Program-made: the position numbers and the translations under genes
Source: Edaphochlamys debaryana
Taxonomy: Eukaryota > Chlorophyta > Chlorophyceae > Chlamydomonadales
Direction: 5' to 3'
Length of the DNA: 64,000 nucleotides
Assembly (NCBI GenBank): GCA_016858145.1
Contig: JAEHOE010000028.1
Span: 977,852 to 1,041,851, forward strand
Part shown: positions 50,545-62,300 of the stretch, one piece after another
Layout: every line of letters begins with the position of its first letter
How positions within the stretch are numbered: position 1 is the stretch's first letter
Notes under the pieces: model-generated
Databases searched by the model: none
What the model saw: the letters and a program-made list of their open reading frames with translations, nothing else
Told to the model about the DNA's origin: nothing

Positions 50545-53500
50545 ATGGAGTCGTGGCCTGAATGCGGAAGCGCTCGGCAGGCAAGTCTGAGCAACCTGAG
50601 CTCGGGCCGCACGTGGCGGACTTGGGCCGCTGAGTTAACGCACGCGTACTGTCTGTGCTCTACCTGATTCACAGCTGGTGTTTGCAGGGCCCTAGGGACC
50701 GCGAGGGAAGCCATGGCATCGTCCGATGCGCGCAAACTGCGACAGGGGACTTTGTGGCAATCAAGACTTGCAAGGAATCGCACTTGGGCTCGGTAAGCCT
50801 GCCTGAAGCGGACGTGGGAATGTTTTGTACGCCGTCGGTCGACACACTTTCTCCACATCTTGGGGGAACGTGCCAACCTTGGCTTCCTAGAACCCGCTTT
50901 GCCAGCGACACAACGCGTGTGCCCTTATCTGCAGCGTGCCTCGCAGCGCATGGCGGAGCGGGAGGCTCGGGCCCTGCGCATGTGCGACCATCCCACCATC
51001 GTCAAGTTGCTGCACGCCTTGCGAGGGCACGGCGGACGCCAGCACATCGTGATGGAGTGAGCAAAGGGGCGCGGGGTTTTGAGGCCACGAGTGTCAGTCA
51101 CGATCCGCGCCGCTGTACTGCCCGCTGTCCCGAGTTTTACGTGACACGACATGTCATAGCAGGTGGCCGTAGCCGTGGCCCGGCCACCACCGCCAGCGGT
51201 TCTGTCGCTTGCTCACAAGTGCGTCCGCGTAGGGTTTAAACCCTCATATGGGACATCCCTGTCATCACCAACTCCCCGCCCATGCACAGATACGTGGAGC
51301 GCTCGGCAGCATCAGAGCTGGACTGTCAACCCCGGGGCCTGCCCGCGCCCCAGCTCAAGCTCATTGCGTGGCAATTGTGCCTCGCCCTGCGCTACCTGCA
51401 CGGCAAGGGGGTGAGCGGGGCGGTGAGGGGTAGGGGGGGCTGGGGGGACGCACAGAGGGGTGGGCAGGGGAGAGGACACGGCGCTCAGGTGCTCAGCGGG
51501 GCTAACAGGCGTTGAGAGCAGGCAGCCAGGCACACACCCGCCCCTCCAGCCAAGCACACGGCACACCTGACTCGGCCGTACACCGTACCACAGATCCTGC
51601 ACCGTGACATCAAGCCCGCCAACATCCTGCTCGGGGAAGACGGCTGCGCAAAGCTCTGCGACTTTGGCCTGGCACGGGTCCTGCCTTCCTGCCCCGGGCA
51701 ATGCAACCCCGAGGTCGGCGGTGCCCTGTCGAGCTACGTCGTCACTCGCTGGTACCGCCCGCCGGAGGTGCTCCTCTCGCTACCGTACGGCCCAGCCGCG
51801 GACGTCTTCTCTCTCGGCTGCACGCTGGCGGAGCTCGCACGCGGCAGCCCGCTCTTCCCCGGCACGTCCTCCCTAGACCAGCTGTGGCGGCCCATCCGCT
51901 GCCTCGGGCCCCTGTCCAGCCACATGGCTTCGGCCCTGCCCTCAAGCCACCTCGCTTCCAATGCTCGAGCTGTCGACCCAGGATCAATCGCAGCGGTGGA
52001 AGCTGCGGCCTCGGCCCCCCGCATGGGCCGGCCCCTGCACGAGCGGTTGCTCGGTGCGCCGGCCTGCGAGCCCCAGCTGCTGCAGCTTCTTGGCAGCTGC
52101 CTAAACCTGGATCCCGCGGCCCGGCTGACGGCGGACGACCTGCTGCGGCGGCCGTACTTTGCCGAGGTGAGCTCAAGTCTCAAGGAGCAGCACTATCGTC
52201 AGTGACGATCAGAGGTCCGGCATTCTCCGCTCTACTTCGCTCCCGCTCCCGGATAAGCCCTAACGGGACCGCCCGCCCGCTCCCGCTCTGCTGGGAGTCA
52301 AGCTGGGGAGTTGAGACAAAATTCCTGCGTGGGATTCTCTCTCGCACCATCCATTCCTCATTCTTCCATGTGTGCTGCTTCCGCCCCTGCAGATTCCTTC
52401 GCTGGTCTCGCGGGCGTCATCGCTCAGCCGCCTCTACCTCAACGAATGCCGCAACGAAGCTATGCGAGCATCGCGCGCCGCCGCCACGGCCGCCGCCGCC
52501 ACCGCCGCCGCCGCCACTTTCGCCGCCGCCGCCGCCAGCGCCCTACCCACAACGATCAGCGTGCTCTCCATCCGTCCCTCCGCTCCGCCGCCGCCGCCCT
52601 TGGCTGCTGGCGCGGTGCCGTCCCCGCCTTCGGGCTGCTGCGGCTCGCCCTGCTGCGACCGACCGGTCCGCAGCGCCGCCCGCCCCTCTGCGCCGCGGGC
52701 CTTGGACGTCTCCACCCTGCGCGCGCCCGGCCACATGGCGCTGCAGGAAGCTACAGGACGACCAGGCTGTGCCTGCACGACGGCGCTACGGGAGCCGGCG
52801 CTGCAGGCGTACGCGGGGCCGCCCGCGCCCTGCGACTACGCAGCCATCGACGTTCGGGCCATGGCGCACAGCTTTGGTGGGAGCTGCGGCCCGCAGCGAC
52901 CCCACGGCGGCCCGGCGCCCTCCACCACAGCCCTGGCTTCAGCGGCCGAGGCGGGGGACGATGGAGCCGCCGAGGCCTCGGCCTGCTGTGTTCCCAGCAG
53001 TGCGAGCTCCAGGGCGGCCGAGCCTGGTCCGTGCCCGGCACCTGAGCCTGCGCCCGGGCCCGGGCCCGGACCCAACACCGTGCGCGGAGAGTGGCAGTCG
53101 CTGCCGCTGGAGCTGCTGCCGGGGCATTCACAGGTGGCAGGGACGGGGCCTGGCGACTTTGGACACCTGCTTATTTTGCCGGAGTGGGCGGCAGCATGGG
53201 CGGAGGAAGACCTCCCGCCCAGCCTGATGCTGCGCGCTCTCTCAAGCGACGCGCCGACACCCCGGGCCGCCAGCCCGCAGCCGCCCAAGGCGGCCTCGGC
53301 CCTCGCGCGCTGGCCAGAGCCCTCGGCGGCAGGCGAGGCGCTCGCCAGGGCACTTGCAGCTGGACCGCCGCCGGCGGAGGCAGAGAACACGTGTGGAGAC
53401 GAGGAAGCGGCCCTGTCCAGCGGCTATCAGCCCGCATGGGCATGGGAGGGGCCAGAGCTCGAGGATCAGGGCGACGGCGCCGGCCAGGACGGGGCGGCTG

Positions 53501-53895
53501 CCGGTGGCCCCGGCGACGAGCCTGTGTGGAGGCGGCGGGCGAACCGTCGCTCCAGCTTGGTGGGCTTCCTCCTGCTTGCGCCGCCGTCAGACATGCAGCC
53601 CGCAGGAACGGCCAACCTGATGCCAGCGGGGTGCGGTGCGGTCGGTGCGGCCAGTTGGGAGGGACCGGACGGCGGGGCGGGTGTGGCTGCGGAGGGTTCC
53701 GAGATGGCTGGTCAGGGCATCTCGGCGGGCGCCGTGCCGTGGCACGATAGTGAGGCGTGGGAGCTGCTGCGCGCGGCAGAGGATGGGGCCTGCGGGACCC
53801 CGGAGCTCCTGTCGCCGCCGGCCAGGCGCCGGCGTCCGTCCAAGCTGCTGAGCTTCCTGCGGATGGGCCCAGACGCGTCGTCGTGCTGTGTTTAG
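50545..53895 (+). CDS. CMGC-type serine/threonine protein kinase (CDKL-like), copy B
   Basis: Exons: 50688-50792, 50935-51056, 51290-51410, 51594-52166, 52393-53895 (stop TAG). A possible first exon is 50545-50580, which would end at a GC donor (GCAAGT) and joins in phase; without it the start is unknown. Kinase motifs: Gly loop REGSHGIV, FVAIK with the ATP-anchoring Lys, MCDHPTIVKLL, HRDIKPANILL, CDFGLAR, YVVTRWYRPPE. The N-lobe before the Gly loop is short compared with kinase A, so the first exon is the weak point. After RPYFAE the last exon encodes about 500 residues of Ala/Pro-rich tail with an N-terminal Ala run and an Arg-rich end (PARRRRPSKLLSFLRM). The exon at 51594-52166 is almost identical to kinase A, but an intron (52167-52392) follows where A has none. 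Confidence 0.8.
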
Positions 53896-54425
53896 CGCGT
53901 GCTGTGCTGCGCGTAGCGCGTGCTAAATGGACCACGCTGTGTGCGGAGGCAGCCACGGGTGCGTGCTGCACAAGGGTATCCCGGCTTTGGGTATGAATAC
54001 GGGGGAGCTGGGCCAGGCTACTGCGGCTGCCTTGGGCCAGAGCCTTCGTGGCCTGCTGCTTGGTTGAGGGCGGGGGATGCCAAAACTAGCACCGGGTCTT
54101 ACGCATGGTTGGCTCAGCTGATTTCACCTACACAAACTCCCAGCAGCCTAGCAATAAACGACTGAACGACTGAATGACTGATGGCAACTTTACGGCGAAA
54201 CGCAACTTGCTCGAACACCTGTCCTTCACGTTCCCCACGACTGAGACGCAGAACTGGACAGGGGACCCCTGGAACTGGAGGGGTCTTGGGACTGGGAGGT
54301 CAAAGCCTTGGAATTGAACGGTTGTGTGGTGCGGTGCTGGGCGGCAAGACTGCCGGGGGGTTCGGGCTGGTGGGAATATTAATCTCAACGCCCCCTTGGC
54401 TCAGACCTGCTTTCTGGCAGGATCC

Positions 54426-54529
54426 TTCTAAGGGTCCCACTTGCTCCACTGCTGTGCTTTCCAAGGGTCCCACTTGCTCCACTGCCTTGCTTTCTAAGGG
54501 TCCCACTTGCTCCCACTGCTGTGCTTCTT
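54426..54529 (+). repeat. Three tandem copies of a 34-35 bp unit
   Basis: The unit contains AAGGGTCCCACTTGCTCC followed by ACTGC(T/C)GTGCTT-like sequence. Copies start near 54426, 54461 and 54495. Confidence 0.85.
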
Positions 54530-54980
54530 GAGTCAGGTAGCGTGGGTTATGGGCAAACCTATGGTTGGTGCAATGCGATCCTGGTCAATGCACAACCTCA
54601 CGGCTGCTTGCAAGCTCAATACGCAAGAGCTTTTGGTCCTTTTCTCTCTATTCTTGGGGGTGCGTCATCCTACTTATTTACCCTGGGGACTGTTTGCTCA
54701 GGGGCCTCAGGGGCCAGCCTTCCTTGGCTCGTTCTGTGTTGCGGGGCAGTCCGCCAGTGAGCGGCGGAGGTGAGATTTTGCTGATCAATCGATGGTCCCT
54801 CCAGTTGCAAGTTGCAAGCCAAATGCACTTGCGGGGCGTGGGTGGTGAGGGGTGGCAAGAAGTACAACGAAGCGAGGAGCTCGGCGCAGGCGAGGGGGGG
54901 AATGTGGGGTGGGCGGGTCAAGTGGGAGGTTAGATGACGTTGGAGGTCCGGCGGTCGGCTTCTGCCGTTCTGCGGAGTTC

Positions 54981-55007
54981 TGAGTGAGTGAGTGAGTGAG
55001 TGAGTGA
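54981..55007 (+). repeat. (TGAG)n microsatellite
   Basis: Uninterrupted TGAG repeats, about 27 bp. Confidence 0.9.
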
Positions 55008-55620
55008 TTTACAGCTTTCCTGGTGGAGGTGGAGGGGCACGAGCCCACGCACGTGACTTGCAGTACATGGCGAGCGCCGAGCAAGTGCGCGGGAAAGCAA
55101 GGGGGTGGTATAGACAACGGGGCGTAATGACGGTGTGTTGGCGTCGCATTGTTGGCCGACGCGAAATGCCTGTGAAGCGTAGCTACCTATGAACGAGGGA
55201 CCCTTGCGGGTTGTAAGTCGTTGAAGCAAGGGAGGGTGGCCAAGCCGCACCAAGTGTTGAGGATGTGGATGGCGACTTGGCGAGGCTGGCCAGGAGGTCC
55301 TCCTGAGCCTGGCAGTCGGCAGGCGCGCCCGTGTTGATGGATTTGCGACCTTTCAATGTTCAAAGTTGTAGCAAGAAGTTGTACCCACTGGCGGGGCACC
55401 CGGGGGAAAACGGGTCTGCTGGGAAGGGCGGGGAAACCCGCACGAACACATGCACGGCGTCCATAACGGCTACTGCCTGAGCATGTTCCCCTCATCGACC
55501 CAATTCAGGAGTGTAAAAGCTGGGCGTCCCAGCCGGTGACCCGTGCCTTGAACGCGACGGGTACCAAATTGCCGCGCGGCGCTCTCTTAACCTCATCCAC
55601 TACACGTAGCAAGCTTCACA

Positions 55621-58600
55621 ATGAGGACCACTCTGCGCCAGCCTCAGCGACCGTTTGCGCCAGCTGCGAAGCCCGGCGCTCGCGTCCTCGCTGCGCGGCC
55701 TCGCTCGGTCGCTGCTCAGGTAAGCAAAGGTTACAGCGTCGCAGCGGTTTCTTTTAACAGCTGGCAAGAGAAAATGGCAGGGATAGGAGGGCTGCCAGCA
55801 GCTTGGTGTTCGCTCGCGAAGTGGCCGGCTTGCATGGCCAAATTCGCGCTTCGTTCGAAGCCCAAGCTTCATGCAATGCACTGCTAGCAGCTGCGCCATG
55901 ACTGGGCCTGCTTGCGACGCGTCGTTTCCCGCGCGTGGCTCTGCCTCAACCCCACCGCATTCCCCGACCCCCTCCTGACAGGCCTCTGCCCAGGCGCTGC
56001 CCGCGGCGTTGCTCTTTGATTGCGGTGGGTTCCGCCTGCAGCACATTGCGGAGACCCTCCTGCGCTGCTGCGTGTGGCCCCAGTTTGCGCTTTGCCGGCT
56101 AGCGCCTCAACCTCCGGGATGTATGCGGGCATGGTGTCGCGCACTCCATGTCCTTGTCTCCCAGCCAAGCATCTTTGCGTCCGCCCGCAGACGGTGTGCT
56201 TGTGGACACAGAGCGCGATGGGCACCGCGTGAGCTTCAACGAGGCCTTCCAGCGCAAGGGTGGGGCTGGGGATGGGTTGGGGGCTAGAGGGGGGTGGGCG
56301 AGGGCAAGTAATGACTGGGGAGGCGCGGGGGTAGCAGTACCTTCACCCGGCGGCCCCTAGTGGATTGTGGGGGAGCTGCGTGTTTTAAGCGCGACTGATT
56401 GGCCGAGCGGGCGACGTGCTGGGTCCTGGCATGCCATAGTGTTGGCCCGGAGCCGTCTTTCCCCATAGCCCCCCAAACCAAACAGTGGTAGTCTCTGCCA
56501 CCCGCCACCCGTTGCAGGGCTGGGCCAGCATGAGTGGGGCGTGGAGCTGTACGGCCACCTGCTGGAGATCGGCGGCGGCAAGGAGCGCATGACTAAGTAC
56601 TTTGGCGTGAGTCGTACAGATACAGCAGGGGTGTCGTACTGCTGACGGAGCCGGGGGGGAATGCCTAAACGCCAGGAGACGTGCCAGGAGAGGCGACCGA
56701 ATCATGCCCTGCCTGCCATGCACGCTGCCGCCGGGCCCCCCCGCCCGGTCGCCCTCCTGTCCCGTCCTTCCCCTTCCCCTGATGCCTCCGCCGGCCCTCC
56801 CCCTCACCCCCAGGACCACCCAGACCAGGACCCGTGGAAGAGCACCAAGGTGGGGTGGGGTGGGGGGAGGGTGGGGGGAGGGGGGGGGGAGGGGGGGGGA
56901 GGGGGGGGGGGGCACTCGTGTGCCCCGAGGGGAGCGCCCAGGGGCCATGCCTCTGCAGTGGACTTTGGGCTGTTGGACACTTGGGCGTGCACCGGCTTCC
57001 GAGTACCGCACCCCCGAGCAAGCTTCGCTTCGGTGATCTCTACGGCACACAGACCACTCCTCATTCGTCGTCCTCCTCCTCTTCCCCCTCCATTCCCGCG
57101 CTCTACAAAACGTCATGAAACTATCCCCCCGCCCTTCCCGCGCTCCACAATACGTTTGAGGACTATCCGCGCCCTTCCCTCCTCCCCCTCAGGACCCCGA
57201 GGCCCGCAAGAAGCTCGTCCAAGAGCTGCACCTGCTCAAGACGGACCTGTTCATGGGTAGGTCGTTGGGGTGGCGGTTGTTGCGGTGGCGGTTGGTTGGA
57301 TGACTGATGGGCGCTTGGGGGGGCTGTTGAGTCGGGCACCCGCCCAAGTAAGATAGTTGACGGGTGGACGTTTGGGAGGGCGGGTGGCGTGGTGATTAAG
57401 TGGCATGACCCCGAAGAGGCGCGCCTTCTGCTTTTCCCCCACTCTCACGCCTCGCCTCTCTTGCCCCCAGAGCTGATCGACTCTGGGGCCATGCCGCTGC
57501 GCCCCGGCGTCAAGCGCCTGATCGGTGGGCGGGGACAGGGGGGAGCGGGCGTGGGGGCAGAGGGAGGGAGGGGGTGGCACACGCTGGTCGCGGCATTGGG
57601 TTGCCAGCAGGCCAGCTGGGGGGCGCTGGGAGCGGCGTGCGCAGGCGGGGGCAGGGCAGGGGGCCAGGGGGGACTTGGAACTAGGGGGTGCCCCACGGTG
57701 GGCTGGGGACGGGGAGGCATGGCCATGGAATTGGTCGGACGGTTGGCATGTGGTGCGTGGCATGCTAGCGTGGAGCTCGCATGCTAGCGTGGCGGGCACG
57801 TGGGCCAAGACCCCAAGCGAAATGGACGGGGCGGCAACCCGGGGTGGAGAGCCAGTGCATGCATGATGGGCCATGGCCTGATTGCCGCCGGGTGCCAACC
57901 CATGCCACATGTCCCGGCCCGGGTGATGCCAGTCGGGTGCCGGGTGCCGGACGCCAGTCGGGTGGTCAGCATGCATCCCTCCTTTCCTCTTCTGGAGGTC
58001 TCTGGAGCGCTGACCGGCCGTTGGTCCCCCGCCCCCGCTCCCATGCCCCCCCCCCCCCGGCTCCCCAGAGGAGGCCATTGCCGCCGGAGTGCCCGTGGCC
58101 GTGTGCTCCACATCCAACGAGAAGGCGGTTGAGAACATCGTCAAGGTGGGTCTAAAGGACCAGAGAGGCCCAGAGAGGACTGGGCCCGCCCGGGCCCCGG
58201 CGGGCCCAGGGAAGATGCAGCTGTTGCTGTCGCGCACGCGGCGGGGGCGTGGCCCGCGTGTGATGCAGCGTGATCCCGTGCTGTGCTGGGCTTGATCTGC
58301 TCGTCCTTGCCGTACACCCCGATCAGGTCATGCTGGGGCCCCAGGTGGCGCGAGTGATGCGCGTGTTCGCGGGTGAGGGCCGGAGGGGCTGGTGGTGCAC
58401 GTGACGGGGCGGTCCACCACCGTTCGTGTGTGGAGGCTGTACGGTTGCCGTCGTGCATTCCTCATTCCCTCGCGCCCTCATTGCAGCCCTCCCTGCTCGC
58501 TGCCGCCGTTCCCTTTCTCTCCACCCCGCCTTCCCCCTCTCTTTCAGGCGCCCAGGATAAGGCCCGCCCCTCTGCCTCCTACCCGGACTTCCCTCCTCCC

Positions 58601-59330
58601 TCTGGCTTATTAGGCCCTCTCTCAACCCGCCCCTTAGCCCCAGCTGCCGTACGCCTGCGCCGACGTTTCCCCTCTTACACGAGCAGCCCTCCCCCTCCCG
58701 TCCCCCCCAGGCGATGTGGTCCCCAAGAAGAAGCCCGACCCCGCCATCTACCTGCTGGCAGCCCGCGAGCTGGGGGTGGACCCCAAGAAGTGAGGGAGGG
58801 ATGGGGGGGATGGGGGGGATGGGGGGGATGGGGGGGATGCGCGAAGTGTGTAGGAAGTGCGGAATGCAGGGTTGGATCTTCCAGCCTGCTACAGCGCTTT
58901 TGACCCCTTGAACGAAGGATGCGGTGGAGTTCAAGAACGAGGAAGCTGCGGCATGCACGTCTGGGGGGGTCCGAAGCAGCCGCGCTCCTCCCCGAGGGAG
59001 AGGAACGCCCTCTGCCCCTTGACCTGTGTTCCTTTTACCTTCCTTTTCATCAATAGGTGTGTGGTGGTGGAGGACTCCCGCATTGGACTGCGCGCGGCCA
59101 AGGCGGCGGGCATGACGTGAGTGCGTTTGGGAGGGGGTCCCTGCCCCGGTCAGCACGCTTTGCTGGGTTGGGCCTGCGTCGGGCCTGACGTGGGCCCTGC
59201 CACCACCCACCTCCATGCCGGGCCCACCCTCCCCTGCCCTTGCACCGGGATGCCGCCCTCGCGCCGTGCCCTCAACCTTCGCCACCCCCGCCCCCGCAGC
59301 TGCATCATCACCAAGTCTAGCTACACGCAG
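55621..59330 (+). CDS. CBBY: Chloroplast CbbY-type HAD sugar-phosphate phosphatase (3' end beyond window)
   Basis: Twelve exons: 55621-55719, 55982-56024, 56191-56259, 56518-56606, 56814-56849, 57193-57256, 57471-57524, 58069-58145, 58327-58372, 58711-58789, 59057-59116, 59300-59330 (249 codons, all in phase). The first exon is a transit peptide rich in Arg/Ala/Pro (MRTTLRQPQRPFAPAAK). HAD motifs follow in order: DCDGVLVDT (nucleophile and acid Asp, split by an intron), VAVCSTSNEKA (motif II), KKKPDPAIY (motif III Lys), VVVEDSRIGL (motif IV acidic pair). The cap contains LPLRPGV-like MPLRPGVKRLI. Plant CbbY dephosphorylates xylulose-1,5-bisphosphate, a misfire product that inhibits Rubisco, so the likely role is Rubisco protection in the stroma. 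The frame ends at TKSSYTQ; the final exon(s) lie beyond the minisatellite in the next intron. Confidence 0.9.
56850..56912 (+). repeat. Poly-G/purine tract in a CbbY intron
   Basis: Starts at a donor GTGGGG and continues as runs of 3-12 G broken by single A or T. It has G-quadruplex potential on the non-template strand. Confidence 0.85.
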
Positions 59331-59339
59331 GTGTGCGGG

Positions 59340-62300
59340 GGAGGGCAGGACCGGGAGTGCCAGCGGGGAGGGCAGGATGGGGGAGGGCGCGACCGGGAGT
59401 CCCAGCGGGGAGGGAAGGATGGGGGAGGGCAGGACCGGGAGTCCCAGCGGGGAGGGAAGGATGGGGGAGGGCAGGACCGGGAGTCCCAGCGGGGAGGGAA
59501 GGATGGGGGAGGGCAGGACCGGGAGCCCCAGCGGGGAGGGAAGGATGGGGGAGGGCAGGACCGGGAGTCCCAGCGGGGAGGGAAGGATGGGGAAGGGCAG
59601 GACCGGGAGTCCCAGCGGGGAGGGAAGGATGGGGAAGGGCAGGACCGGGAGTCCCAGCGGGGAGGGAGGATGGGGGAGGGCAGGACCGGGAGTCCCAGCG
59701 GGGAGGGAGGATGGGGGAGGGCAGGACCGGGAGTGCCAGCGGGGAGGGAAGGATGGGGGAGGGCAGGACCGGGAGTCCCAGCGGAGAGGGAAGGATGGGG
59801 GAGGGCAGGACCGGGAGTCCCAGCGGGGAGGGAGGATGGGGAGGGCACGACCGGGAGTGCCAGCGGGGAGGGAGGATGGGGGAGGGCAGGACCGGGAGTC
59901 CCAGCGGGGAGGGAAGGATGGGGGAGGGCAGGACCGGGAGTCCAGCGGGGAGGGAAGGATGGGGGAGGGCAGGACCGGGAGTGCCAGCGGGGAGGGAAGG
60001 ATGGGGGAGGGCAGGACCGGGAGTCCCAGCGGAGAGGGAAGGATGGGGGAGGGCACGACTGGAGTGCCAGCGGGGAGGGAAGGATTGGGGAGGGCAGGAC
60101 CGGGAGTCCCAGCGGGGAGGGTCAGATGGGGGAGGGCACGACCGGAGTCCCAGCGGGAGGGCAGGATGGGGAGGGCAGGACCGGGAGTGGGCCAGCGGGA
60201 GGGAAGGATGGGGGAGGGCAGGACCGGAGAGTCCAGCGGAGAGGGAAGGATGGGGGAGGGCCAGGACCGGGAGTCCCAGCGGAGGAGGGGAAGGATGGGG
60301 GAGGGCAGGACCGGGAAGTCCCCAGCGGGGAGGGAAGGATGGGGGGAGGGCACGACCGGGAGTCCCAGCGGGGAGGGAAGGATGGGGGAGGCGGCAGGAC
60401 GGGTAGTGCCAGCGGGGAGGGAGGATGGGGGGAGGGCAGGACCGGGAGTCCCAGCGGGGAGGGAAGGATGGGGGAGGCAGGACCGGGAGTCCCAGCGGGG
60501 AGGGAGGATGGGGGAGGGCAGGACCGGGAGTCCCAGCGGGGAGGGAGGGTGGGGGAGGGCAGGACCGGGAGTGCCAGGCGGGGAGGGCAGGATGGGGAGG
60601 GCAGGACCGGGAATTCCCAGCGGAGAGGGAAGGATGGGGGAGGGCAGGACCGGGAGTCCCAGCGGGGAGGAGGATGGGGGGAGGGCAGGACCGGGAGTCC
60701 CAGCGGGGAGGGCAGGATGGGGGAGGGCAGGACCGGGAGTCCCAGCGGGGGAGGGAAGGATGGGGGAGGGCAGGACCGGGAGCCCCAGCGGGGGGGGAAG
60801 GATGGGGGAGGGCAGGACCGGGAGTCCCAGCGGAGAGGGAAGGATGGGGGAGGGCAGGACCGGGAGTCCCAGCGGGGAGGGCAGGATGGGGGAGGGCAGA
60901 CCGGAGTCCCAGCGGGGAGGGAAGGATGGGGGAGGGCAGGACCGGCAGTCCCAGACGGGGAGGGAAGGTTGTGGAATGGGGGAGGGCAGGACCGGGAGTC
61001 CCAGCGGGGAGGGAGGATGGGGGGGGCAGGACCGGGAGTCCCAGCGGGGAGGGAGGATGGGGATGGGGGAGGGCACGACGGGAGTGCCAGCGGGGAGGGA
61101 GGATGGGGGAGGGCAGGACCGGGAGTCCAGCGGGAGGGGAAGGATGGGGGAGGGCACGACCGGGAGTCCCAGCGGAGAGGGCAGGAGGGGGAGGGCAGGA
61201 CCGGGAGTCCAGCGGGGAGGGAAGGATGGGGGAGGGCAGGACCGGGAGTCCCAGCGGAGAGGGAAGGATGGGGGAGGGCAGGACCGGGAGTCCCAGCGGA
61301 GAGGGAAGGATGGGGGAGGGCAGGACCGGGACCCAGCGGGAGAGGGAAGGATGGGGAGGCGCAGGACCGGGCTGGAAGATGGGAAGTCCCAGCGGGGAGG
61401 AGGAGGGAAGGAAGGATGGGGAGGGCAGGACCGGGAGTTCCAGCGGGGAGGGCAGGAGGGGGGAGGGCAGGACCGGAGTGCCAGCGGGGAGGGAAGGATG
61501 GGGGAGGGCAGGACCGGGAGTCCCAGCGGAGAGGGAAGGATGGGGGAGGGCAGGACCGGGAGTAGTCCCAGCGGGGAGGGAGGATGGGGGAGGGGCACGG
61601 ACCGGGAGTGCCAGCGGGGAGGGAAGGATGGGGGAGGGCAGGGACGCGGGAGTCCCAGCGGGGAGGCAAGGATGGGGGAGGGCAGGACGGGACGGTAAGT
61701 CCCAGCGGGGAGGGAAGAATGGGGAGGGCACGACCGGGAGTCCCAGCGGGGAGGGCGGATGGGGGGAGGGCAGGCCGGGAGTCCGCAGCGGGGAGGGAAG
61801 GATGGGGAGGGCAGGACCGGGAGTCCCAGCGGGGAGGGAAGGATGGGGGAGGGCAGGACCGGGAGTCCCAGCGGGGAGGGAAGGATGGGGGAGGGCAGGA
61901 CGGGAGCCAGGGGAGGGCAGCAGGAGGGAAGGATGGGGGAGGGCAGGACCGGGAGTCCCAGCGGGGAGGGAAGGATGGGGGAGGGCAGGCGGGAGTGCCA
62001 GCGGGGAGGGAAGGATGGGGGGAGGGCAGGACCGGGGAGTCCCAGAGGGGGAGGGAAGGATGGGGGAGGGCAGGACCGGGAGTCCCAGCGGGGAGGGAAG
62101 GATGGGGGAGGGCAGGACCGGGAGTCCCAGCGGGAGAGGCAGGATGGGGGAGGGCAGGACCGGGAGTCCCAGCGGGGAGGGAAGGATGGGGGAGGGCAGG
62201 ACCGGGAGTCCCAGCGGAGAGGGAAGGATGGGGGAGGGCAGGACCGGGAGTCCCAGCGGGGAGGGCAGGATGGGGGAGGGCAGGACCGGGAGTGCCAGCG

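Larger units (their letters stand above)
53896..55620. other. Intergenic region
   Basis: Contains the kinase B 3' UTR, two simple tandem repeats (annotated separately) and the CbbY promoter. No further gene was found. Confidence 0.45.
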
